NCBI GenBank assembly: GCA_036379395.1
Contig: DASVGR010000083.1
Span: 1 to 11,606 of the forward strand
Length of the DNA stretch: 11,606 nt
Direction of reading: 5' to 3'
Source of the DNA: Oleiagrimonas sp036379395
GTDB taxonomy: Bacteria; Pseudomonadota; Gammaproteobacteria; Xanthomonadales; Rhodanobacteraceae
The position numbers and the translations under genes are program-made. The notes under the pieces were generated by a model that made no database searches, was not told where the DNA came from, and saw only the letters and a list, made by a program, of their open reading frames with translations. Each line of letters opens with the position of its first letter. Position 1 is the stretch's first letter. Of this stretch, positions 6,508 through 11,606 are shown piece after piece.

Positions 6508-6958
6508 GGCTCTACTCCCGCATCAGATGGGCACGACGGGAGCCCTCAAACGCATCAACGCCCACGTCGTTGACAACATGATACCTGGCACACGCCGGCC
6601 AGCAGGTAGCGCAAAGCAAGAATCTTCCACCCGCGGGCGGACTTCCACAAAAGCCTTGCAGCTCCTCAGCCAATGTAGGAGCGCGCCCGCGCGCGATGGC
6701 CGGATGTTCGCCACCAGCGCAAGCTTTTCGCGCGCAGGCGCGCTCCTACGGTTTGTTTGGGGCAGTGGGCGATGGAACGGTTTGCTCCGCCCTCTTTTGG
6801 AAGCCGAAGTCAGCTTTCACCTACAGCCATTTCAGGCTTTCCCTACACGCATTGCGGCCTTTGCCGACAGATGCCCGTGATCTGCGACGCCATGCTCTTC
6901 GGGCGCCGGGTTGCGCTGGCGTGCACGACTTCGTGAATCCACTTTCGGGGGAAAGCTC
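6508..6958. other. 451-base intergenic region between divergent genes
   Basis: It separates the minus-strand lipoprotein cluster from the plus-strand response regulator and should hold both promoters. The one clear element is the REP doublet at 6675-6749. A TTGACA occurs at 6570-6575 on the plus strand but has no -10 box at a fitting distance. On the minus strand TATCAT (complement of 6578-6583) resembles a -10 box, again without a good -35. Open frames through the region have no family resemblance or convincing ribosome site. The last bases carry GGGGG-AAAG just before the regulator start. Confidence 0.7.
6675..6749. repeat. REP doublet in inverted orientation (REPIN-like)
   Basis: Two 22-base arms face each other: 6675-6696, starting GTAGGAGCGCGC, and 6728-6749, ending GCGCGCTCCTAC. 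They match at 21 of 22 positions when one is reverse-complemented, with a 31-base spacer. Each arm is itself an imperfect GC-rich palindrome led by GTAG, the layout of REP sequences mobilised by RAYT (TnpA-REP) transposases in Pseudomonas, Stenotrophomonas and relatives. No RAYT gene is in the window. The element can fold into one long hairpin and may insulate the divergent genes. Confidence 0.88.
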
Positions 6959-7633
6959 ATGATCAACGTAGTCATCGTCGACGACCACGACCTGGTGCGC
7001 GCCGGTTTCCGCATGATCCTCGGCACGGCAAACGACATCGCCGTGGTTGGCGAGGCCCGTTCGGCCGAGGAAGGCTTGCCGTTGATCCGCCAGCTCAAGC
7101 CGGACGTGGCGCTGGTTGACGTGCACATGGACGGCATGACCGGCCTGGAAATGACCGAACGCATGGTGCGCGCCAAATCGCCCACGCACGTGCTCATTTT
7201 GACGGTGCTGGACGACGCGCATTTTTCGCGCCGCCTGCTGGATGCCGGTGCGCATGGCTATCTCACCAAGGGCTGTCCAGCCGTCGAACTGCTGACCGCC
7301 ATCCGCCGCGTGGCTGCCGGTCAGCGTTATCTGGGCAAGGACCTGGCTGCCCGCGTGGCGTTTGCCGCCGTCGATGGTAACGAATCGCCGGTGGACACGC
7401 TGTCCGACCGTGAGCTGGAGGTGGCCATGCTGTTGCTGCGCGGCACCAACCTGCAGGACATCGGTGCGCAATTGAGCGTCAGCCCCAAGACCATCTCCAC
7501 CTACAAGCAGCGGTTGATGGACAAGCTGGGCATCAGCCACATTCTGGAATTGGCCCAGGTGATGCGCCACCACGGCATGACCAACGAGCGCCAATTTGCG
7601 CCGCCGCTGGGCAAAACCAGCGAGGTCGACTGA
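6959..7633 (+). CDS. NarL/FixJ-family response regulator, GacA/UvrY-like
   Basis: This 224-residue cytoplasmic two-component regulator has a receiver domain (about residues 1-120) with the acidic pair Asp8-Asp9, phospho-acceptor Asp54 in ALVDVHMDG, switch residue Thr82 and Lys104, all canonical. A LuxR-type helix-turn-helix follows (about 147-200): LSDRELEVAMLLLRG, then VSPKTISTYKQRLMDKLGI. The LxVSPKTISTYxxRxxDKLGI segment and the trailing ELAQVMRHHGM resemble GacA/UvrY, which in gammaproteobacteria answers to GacS/BarA and switches on Csr/Rsm small RNAs. I am sure of the family and moderately sure of the GacA-like subgroup. No histidine kinase and no uvrC lie beside it, so it is an orphan here. 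The start at 6959 is supported by the G-rich GGGGGAAAG immediately upstream and by the normal MINVVIVDDH beginning. A 16-residue in-frame extension to 6911 adds nothing conserved. Confidence 0.9.
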   Translation: MINVVIVDDHDLVRAGFRMILGTANDIAVVGEARSAEEGLPLIRQLKPDVALVDVHMDGMTGLEMTERMVRAKSPTHVLILTVLDDAHFSRRLLDAGAHGYLTKGCPAVELLTAIRRVAAGQRYLGKDLAARVAFAAVDGNESPVDTLSDRELEVAMLLLRGTNLQDIGAQLSVSPKTISTYKQRLMDKLGISHILELAQVMRHHGMTNERQFAPPLGKTSEVD

Positions 7634-7657
7634 GGCCAGTCCATCGCAAGGATGCAA

Positions 7658-7680
7658 AAGCCGGCCACCCCATGCGGCTT
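7658..7680 (+). terminator. Weak hairpin after the response regulator gene
   Basis: AAGCCG (7658-7663) pairs with CGGCTT (7675-7680) around an 11-base loop, and a flanking GC pair could extend it. It has no T-run, so it is only a candidate site for transcription to end before the toxin-antitoxin genes. Confidence 0.2.
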
Positions 7681-7718
7681 GCACGAAGCAAAGTATCTCA
7701 GCGTCAAGGGTGTACCAT

Positions 7719-7730
7719 GTTACATGTAAC
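7719..7730. promoter_or_regulatory. Palindromic operator candidate for the mazEF-like operon
   Basis: GTTACATGTAAC is a perfect 12-base palindrome and unusually AT-rich for this sequence. It lies 16 bases before the antitoxin ATG. Toxin-antitoxin operons are usually repressed by their own antitoxin or complex bound to such palindromes over the promoter, which makes this the natural operator. A clear -35/-10 pair could not be assigned; TACCAT at 7713-7718 just beside it is the best -10-like hexamer. Confidence 0.5.
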
Positions 7731-7746
7731 AAGTCGGAACACCCGC

Positions 7747-7968
7747 ATGTCGACTCCCACCAGCACTCGCGTCCAAAAGCATCGTGAAGCCTTGCGCCGC
7801 GCCGGTTTGCGGCCAGTCCAAATCTGGGTGCCGGATACCCGACAAGTCAATTTCGCACGCACCTGCGACGCGCAGTGCCGCCGGGTAGCCAAATCCGACC
7901 ATGAAGATGTGGACATGCACACCTTCATGGACACCAATCCACAGGACACGGACGGCTGGACGGCTTGA
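7747..7968 (+). CDS. MazE-like antitoxin (DUF3018 family)
   Basis: The 73-residue protein matches the small DUF3018/MazE-like antitoxin pattern: RVQKHREALRRAGLRPVQIWVPDTRQVNFARTC near residues 8-40, an acidic middle, and the usual ending DGWTA. Its role is to bind and neutralise the ribonuclease encoded just downstream and, probably, to repress the operon. The C-terminal half is rich in Asp and should be the toxin-wrapping part. The start ATG at 7747 was chosen because it begins the conserved region; an in-frame extension upstream would run through the palindrome and has no resemblance. The ribosome site is poor (only CGGAA nearby), so the antitoxin may be translated weakly or from a short leader. 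Its TGA overlaps the toxin ATG by one base (TGATG). It carries two cysteines (residues 40 and 44). Confidence 0.88.
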   Translation: MSTPTSTRVQKHREALRRAGLRPVQIWVPDTRQVNFARTCDAQCRRVAKSDHEDVDMHTFMDTNPQDTDGWTA

Positions 7969-8291
7969 TGCGTGGCGACCTGGTCACCATCTCCCTGCAA
8001 GGCGATTTCGGCAAGCCTCGCCCCGCACTGGTGATTCAGGCTGATTTGTACCATGCGTTGTCCAGCACCACAGTGTTGCCCGTGACCAGCACGCCCCTCG
8101 ATGCACCACTGTTGCGCATCGCGTTGTTGCCAAACACCGGCAACGGGCTTCAAAAAACGTCCTACGTGATGATCGACAAGATGATGACTCTCCGCAACGA
8201 CAGAATCGGCAGTGCGTTCGGTGCGGTCAGTGCCGAAACGCTGGTGACGGTCGAACGCTGCCTGGCGGTTTTCCTTGGTATCGCCAAATGA
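7968..8291 (+). CDS. MazF/PemK-like toxin endoribonuclease
   Basis: The 107-residue protein has the PemK/MazF plan: MRGDLVTISLQGDFGKPRPALVIQ at the start, with the conserved GD and the K-P-R-P-A segment (Arg18) that lies near the active site. A PVTST strand (residues 38-42) follows, then IDKMMTLRNDRIG near the middle-to-end and a C-terminal helix ending VFLGIAK. MazF toxins cut single-stranded mRNA at short motifs and halt growth when the labile antitoxin is lost. The length is normal and no key segment is missing, so the toxin looks intact. The ATG at 7968 overlaps the antitoxin stop by one base, so translation is coupled; a TTG one codon earlier is in frame but the overlap favours ATG. Sequence specificity cannot be predicted from what is visible. 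Confidence 0.9.
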   Translation: MRGDLVTISLQGDFGKPRPALVIQADLYHALSSTTVLPVTSTPLDAPLLRIALLPNTGNGLQKTSYVMIDKMMTLRNDRIGSAFGAVSAETLVTVERCLAVFLGIAK

Positions 8292-8352
8292 TGCAAATGT
8301 CCGTGTGACCACAGCACGAGAAGCCGGAGATGCGGCGCAGGCATGCCGACAA

Positions 8353-8380
8353 GCCTTTGCCTTTCCCAAAGGCGAAAGGC
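8353..8380 (+). terminator. Long hairpin between mazF-like and ppa genes
   Basis: GCCTTTGCCTTT (8353-8364) pairs with the complementary strand at 8368-8380 around a CCC loop, giving 12 pairs with one bulged G (8374). The stem is built of two GCCTTT units. It has no T-run on either side, so it is not a standard intrinsic terminator. It may still end the toxin-antitoxin transcript or protect its 3' end. Confidence 0.4.
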
Positions 8381-8427
8381 CCGGTTGCCAGACAGCCGGC
8401 ATCAAGCCATCTCCCCTCGGCTTCCTG

Positions 8428-8438
8428 TATCATTGACA
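8428..8438 (+). promoter_or_regulatory. Promoter-like hexamers upstream of ppa
   Basis: TATCAT (8428-8433, 5 of 6 to a -10 box) and a perfect TTGACA (8433-8438) overlap by one base about 80 bases before the pyrophosphatase start. Neither has a good partner box at 16-18 bases, so the real promoter of ppa is probably near here but cannot be placed. Confidence 0.25.
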
Positions 8439-8512
8439 GGTTAAATTACCGTAACGCCATCGCATTCGCGCGATGGCCCGAACCTTTCAACGCGTTTTAT
8501 CGAGGAACCATC

Positions 8513-9055
8513 ATGGGTCTGGATCTGGTGAACGCCGGGCGCAACGTGCCCGACGAAGTCAACGTCATCATCGAAATCCCGAAGGATGCCGAGCCCGTCA
8601 AGTACGAGGTCGAAAAGCAGTCGGGCGCGATTTTCGTTGACCGCGTGCTGTCCACCCCCATGCGCTATCCGTGCAACTACGGCTACATCCCCGAGACGCT
8701 GGGCGGCGACGGCGATCCGCTGGACGCGCTGGTCATCCTGCCGCTGCCGCTGGTGCCGGGCGCGGTGATCCGCTGCCATCCGGTCGGCATGCTCAACATG
8801 ACCGACGAAAAGGGTGCCGACGAAAAGCTGCTGGTGATCCCGCATCGCAAGGTGTTTCCGGCTTATGCGCACATCGAGAACATCGGTCAGGTGTCCGGCC
8901 ACTGGCTGGAGCGCATCGGCCATTTCTTCCAGCATTACAAGGATCTGGAAGAGAACAAGTGGGTCAAGCTGAACGGCTGGACCGGCGCCGACGAAGCCCG
9001 CAAGATCATTGTTGAAGGCATCGAGCGCTACAAGGGCAAGGCCGTCGCGGCCTGA
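8513..9055 (+). CDS. ppa: Inorganic pyrophosphatase, family I
   Basis: This cytoplasmic enzyme hydrolyses pyrophosphate to two phosphates and so pulls forward nucleic acid, protein and lipid synthesis. The 180-residue length is near that of E. coli Ppa. The signature GDGDPLDALV holds Asp66, Asp68 and Asp71. Other expected active-site residues are present one position later than in E. coli: Glu21, Lys30, Glu32, Arg44, Tyr52, Tyr56, Asp98, Asp103, Lys105, Tyr142 and Lys143. It therefore looks fully active and magnesium-dependent. The start at 8513 is set by GAGGA at 8502-8506, six bases away, and by the normal N-terminus. The frame stays open upstream to 8330 but that stretch is not part of the family. 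It stands alone between the toxin-antitoxin pair and the peptidase, with hairpins on both sides. Confidence 0.97.
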   Translation: MGLDLVNAGRNVPDEVNVIIEIPKDAEPVKYEVEKQSGAIFVDRVLSTPMRYPCNYGYIPETLGGDGDPLDALVILPLPLVPGAVIRCHPVGMLNMTDEKGADEKLLVIPHRKVFPAYAHIENIGQVSGHWLERIGHFFQHYKDLEENKWVKLNGWTGADEARKIIVEGIERYKGKAVAA

Positions 9056-9061
9056 TGTCCC

Positions 9062-9075
9062 GGCGCTTCGGCGCC
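9062..9075 (+). terminator. GC hairpin with TTCG loop after ppa
   Basis: GGCGC (9062-9066) and GCGCC (9071-9075) enclose TTCG, giving the very stable C(UUCG)G tetraloop in RNA just seven bases after the ppa stop. It is followed by CTCCTTCC rather than a T-run, so termination would be inefficient unless aided by the next hairpin or by Rho. Confidence 0.4.
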
Positions 9076-9085
9076 CTCCTTCCGC

Positions 9086-9133
9086 GATGCATTGCCGTGC
9101 CATGCGTTACCCAACGCATGGCACGGTTGCATC
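9086..9133. terminator. Long near-perfect hairpin between ppa and the S9 peptidase gene
   Basis: CCGTGCCATGCGTT (9095-9108) and AACGCATGGCACGG (9113-9126) form a perfect 14-bp stem with loop ACCC. After a small internal loop, GATGCA (9086-9091) pairs with TGCATC (9128-9133). No T-run follows on the plus strand. It ends 47 bases before the peptidase start. It could be a terminator or RNA stabiliser for ppa, a regulatory structure in the peptidase leader, or an uncatalogued palindromic repeat. Confidence 0.5.
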
Positions 9134-9180
9134 TGGAACCATCATGCTAGTTTTGGACGTCCACCATGGGAGTCCACTGC

Positions 9181-11286
9181 ATGAAACATGCTCTTCGCCT
9201 TACGTTGTTGTGCGCCTGCATGGGCGCGCCGGGTCTGGTCTTTGCGGCCACGGCCGCCACGGCGCCGGACTTGCCGTCCGCTCCCGTTTTCGTCAAGACG
9301 ACGCAGGCCCAAACCGCGCCAGCCAAGAAAGACAAGCCGCCGATGCCGCGCGCCACGTTCTGGGCAGGACTGGCCATGTCGCCCGACGGCCAGCATCTGA
9401 GCTGGATCACGTATGGCGCCAAGGGCCCCGAGCTGCAAATCGCCAATGCCGACGCCAGCCAGGCGCGCAACGTGACGCTGCCGGCCAAGGCCAAGCATTG
9501 TTCGCCCGGCCGCGCCATCTGGTCGCCTGACGGCGCCGAACTGGCGTTTTTGAGCAGCTGCGACAACAAGGACGCCGCGCAGCGCGACGTGTGGCTGGTC
9601 AAGGTCAACCAGGCCCAGCCGACGGCCTTCCGCCTGACCCATCTGGACGGCTACGTCAGCTCGCTGGCGTGGGCACCGGACGGCAAGAGTCTCGACATCC
9701 TGTACGTCAAGGGCGACACCCACCCGGTGGCCGCCACGGCCGCCAGCAAGCCGCGCGTCGGCGTGATCGGCCAGACCGGCATCGAGCACCAGCAGGTGGC
9801 GCAGATCAACGCGTCCACCGGCGCCGTGCAACTGGTCACGCCCAAGTCGTTGTTCGTGTACGAGTTTGACGTGTCGCCCGACGCGCAACACATCGCCTAC
9901 ATCGCCGCGCCGCCGCCAGGCGCCAACAACTGGTGGAAGGCCAAGCTGTACACGCAGGCCGTCAGCAACGGCAAGCCGCACGAGCTGGTCAACGCGTGGA
10001 CCGCGACCGGTTCGCTGCACCATCTGCAAATGGCCAACCCGCGCTTCTCGCCCGACGGCAAGACCATCGCCTTCATCGGCGGTCTGATGAGCGACCAGGG
10101 CGTCACCGGCGGTGACATCTACACCGTGCCGACCAAGGGCGGCGCGGCCGTCAACGTCACGCCGGGCATCCACGTCTCGCCGGCGTGGTTCAACTGGGCG
10201 TCCAACAGCGACCTGCTGGCCGTGTCCTACGCCGGCGCCGGCAGCGAGCTGGGCCTGTTCACGCTGAACGGCAGCGCGCCGGCCGCACACCACGTGCTGA
10301 TGAAAACGCCGTCGGCCGTGCGCGGCCTGGCGCATTCGGCCGACGATGCACGCTTCGCGTTCGTGCATTCCACCTACAACGAAGCGCCGGAAATCTACGC
10401 CGGCACGCTCACGCACGATGCCAATGGCCACCTGGCCGCGCCGAGCGACGGCGTGCATGCCATCACCACCGCCAACGCCAGCATCAAGCCGCGCTGGGGC
10501 AAGGGTGTCGAGATCAACTGGCACAACGAGGGCTACGACATTTCCGGCTGGCTGCTGCTGCCGCGCAATTACGATCCGCACAAGAAATACCCCATGATCG
10601 TCAGCGTGCACGGCGGCCCGGTATGGGCCTACCGCGCCAGCTGGCCGATGTACGGCGCGGCTTCCGCGTTCTCGCAAAAGGGCTATTTCGTGTTCATGCC
10701 CAACCCGCGCGGCAGCCTCGGCCAGGGTGAAGCGTTCACCAAGGCCATCCGCCGCAACATGGGCTACGGCGACCTGCGCGACATCCTCACCGGCATCGAC
10801 GCGGTCGAAAAGAACTACTCGGTCGATGACAGCCGCCTCGGCCTCACCGGCTGGAGCTACGGCGGTTTCATGAGCATGTTCGCACCCACCCAGACGCACC
10901 GCTTCAAGGCGGCCGTCGCCGGCGCGGGCCTGTCCAACTGGCAAAGCTATTACGGCGAAAACATGATCGACCAGTGGATGCTGCCGTTCTTCGGCGCTTC
11001 CGTGTACGACGATCCGGCCGCCTACGCCAAAAGCTCGGCCATCAACTTCATCAAGAACGACAAGACGCCGACCTTGATCGTGGTGGGGCAATTCGACAAG
11101 GAATGCCCGGCGCCGCAGTCGTTCGAAATGTGGCACGGCCTGCGCACCGTGGGCACGCCGACCGAGCTGGTGGTCTACGCCGGCCAGGGCCACGGCTTCC
11201 ACAGCATGAAAGACATGCAGGACGTGGAAAAACGCACGTTCGCCTGGTTTGCCAAGTACCTCAAGCCGGCCCAAGCCAAGCACTGA
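9181..11286 (+). CDS. Exported S9 family (prolyl oligopeptidase-type) serine peptidase
   Basis: The 701-residue protein has a Sec signal peptide (MKHALRLTLLCACMGAPGLVFA, likely cut after residue 22), then a seven-bladed-propeller-type region with WD-like MSPDGQH, WAPDGKS and FSPDGKT repeats (about 50-430), then an alpha/beta hydrolase domain (about 440-701). The catalytic triad is visible: Ser559 in GWSYGGF, Asp639 in GQFDKECP, His671 in GQGHGF. The oxyanion region HGGP is at about residue 477. S9 enzymes of this dipeptidyl-peptidase IV/acylaminoacyl type cut short peptides, often near proline, in the periplasm. The start at 9181 is preferred over ATG 9166 because GGGAG (9168-9172) lies eight bases upstream of it. 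The signal contains LCAC at 10-13, which loosely resembles a lipobox, but the h-region before it is short, so soluble export is more likely. A strong terminator follows directly. Precise specificity is not predictable. Confidence 0.95.
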   Translation: MKHALRLTLLCACMGAPGLVFAATAATAPDLPSAPVFVKTTQAQTAPAKKDKPPMPRATFWAGLAMSPDGQHLSWITYGAKGPELQIANADASQARNVTLPAKAKHCSPGRAIWSPDGAELAFLSSCDNKDAAQRDVWLVKVNQAQPTAFRLTHLDGYVSSLAWAPDGKSLDILYVKGDTHPVAATAASKPRVGVIGQTGIEHQQVAQINASTGAVQLVTPKSLFVYEFDVSPDAQHIAYIAAPPPGANNWWKAKLYTQAVSNGKPHELVNAWTATGSLHHLQMANPRFSPDGKTIAFIGGLMSDQGVTGGDIYTVPTKGGAAVNVTPGIHVSPAWFNWASNSDLLAVSYAGAGSELGLFTLNGSAPAAHHVLMKTPSAVRGLAHSADDARFAFVHSTYNEAPEIYAGTLTHDANGHLAAPSDGVHAITTANASIKPRWGKGVEINWHNEGYDISGWLLLPRNYDPHKKYPMIVSVHGGPVWAYRASWPMYGAASAFSQKGYFVFMPNPRGSLGQGEAFTKAIRRNMGYGDLRDILTGIDAVEKNYSVDDSRLGLTGWSYGGFMSMFAPTQTHRFKAAVAGAGLSNWQSYYGENMIDQWMLPFFGASVYDDPAAYAKSSAINFIKNDKTPTLIVVGQFDKECPAPQSFEMWHGLRTVGTPTELVVYAGQGHGFHSMKDMQDVEKRTFAWFAKYLKPAQAKH

Positions 11287-11307
11287 GGCATCACGCAAGG
11301 CCATGCC

Positions 11308-11343
11308 AACGCCCCGGTCCGGCAACGGATCGGGGCGTTTTTT
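11308..11343 (+). terminator. Rho-independent terminator of the S9 peptidase gene
   Basis: A 14-bp stem, 11308-11321 with 11326-11339 (one G-U pair), closes a GCAA tetraloop and runs into six T at 11338-11343. It starts 21 bases after the peptidase stop. This is the clearest terminator in the window. Confidence 0.95.
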
Positions 11344-11395
11344 GCGGGGGGGGCAATGCCTCGCGGAAACGGCGTCGCCCTGTCATTCTTGCGCC

Positions 11396-11606
11396 ATGAA
11401 ATCCGTCCCTGCGACCACCCCTTGCCCTTGCGGCAGCGCCCTGTCCTATGCGCAATGCTGCCAACCCCTGCACGACGGCCAGCCCGCACCCGACGCCGAA
11501 CGCCTGATGCGCTCGCGCTACAGCGCCTATGTGCTGAGCCTGGAAAAATATTTGCTGGCCACATGGCATGCCAGCACGCGGCCTGATCGCCTGGGCCTGG
11601 CCGATG
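11396..11606 (+). CDS. ychJ: YchJ/UPF0225 family SEC-C protein, 3' partial
   Basis: Seventy residues are visible before the window ends. They start MKSVPATTPCPCGSALSYAQCC, an SEC-C-type zinc motif with Cys10, Cys12, Cys21 and Cys22. Then follow APDAERLMRSRYSAYVL and EKYLLATWHASTRP, which match the YchJ family closely (E. coli YchJ has CPCGS, LMRSRYCAFV and YLIKTWHPS at the same places). The family is of unknown cellular role; SEC-C motifs resemble the zinc tail of SecA that binds SecB and ribosomes. The ATG at 11396 is used because the motif begins nine residues later; no good ribosome site precedes it, so it may be leaderless or weakly translated. A terminator and a run of eight G (11346-11353) separate it from the peptidase gene. 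Confidence 0.9.
   Translation, partial: MKSVPATTPCPCGSALSYAQCCQPLHDGQPAPDAERLMRSRYSAYVLSLEKYLLATWHASTRPDRLGLAD

Noticed and set aside
6570..6575. Perfect TTGACA in the intergenic region before the response regulator gene
   Set aside because: No -10-like hexamer occurs 16-18 bases downstream and the site is almost 400 bases from the gene, so it is probably chance.
8330..8512. N-terminal extension of the pyrophosphatase
   Set aside because: The added residues are not part of family I pyrophosphatases, and the internal ATG has a GAGGA site at the right spacing.
9142..11325. Very long open frame on the minus strand opposite the S9 peptidase gene
   Set aside because: Its composition (Arg, Gly, Val, His-rich) and lack of any motif are typical of an antisense shadow in GC-rich DNA; the plus-strand peptidase has signal peptide, triad and terminator.

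Overview
The window is a piece of a GC-rich bacterial chromosome. Gene style points to the gammaproteobacterial order Xanthomonadales (Lysobacterales), probably near Rhodanobacteraceae. This rests on the MFGYYL-type FtsX-like permease, two DUF6491-type lipoproteins, a GacA/UvrY-like regulator, an M56 peptidase fused to TonB C-terminal domains, and a GTAGGAGCGCGC-type REP repeat. The taxonomy is inferred from family resemblance, not from a marker gene. I see no rRNA, tRNA, CRISPR array, insertion sequence or prophage.

Layout. (1) 1-4762, plus strand: an envelope block. It holds the 3' part of an M56 (BlaR1/MecR1-like) membrane metallopeptidase ending in two tandem TonB-C domains, two MacB/FtsX-type ABC permeases, and a lipoprotein with a TonB-C-like domain. 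The permeases and the lipoprotein are tightly spaced and look like one operon; no ABC ATPase is present in the window. (2) 4770-6507, minus strand, converging on block 1: three lipoproteins. Two are adjacent DUF6491 paralogues that look translationally coupled; the third is an unrecognised lipoprotein with a CxxxC motif. (3) 6508-6958: a 451-base gap whose clear content is a REP doublet (REPIN-like). (4) 6959-7633: an orphan NarL/GacA-type response regulator. (5) 7747-8291: a MazE-like/MazF-like toxin-antitoxin pair with a 1-base overlap and a perfect 12-base palindrome just upstream. (6) 8513-9055: family I inorganic pyrophosphatase (ppa). (7) 9181-11286: an exported S9 prolyl-oligopeptidase-type peptidase followed by a strong intrinsic terminator. 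(8) 11396 to the end: the start of a YchJ/UPF0225 SEC-C protein.

How the genes may work together. Blocks 1 and 2 are both cell-envelope functions: membrane protease, permeases and four lipoproteins. They could form a peptide- or antibiotic-response island, but that is inference from families and adjacency. The remaining genes are mostly independent housekeeping or regulatory units separated by hairpins. The least explained parts are the duplicated TonB-C domain, the ATPase-less permease pair, the lipoprotein cluster, and the long hairpin after ppa.
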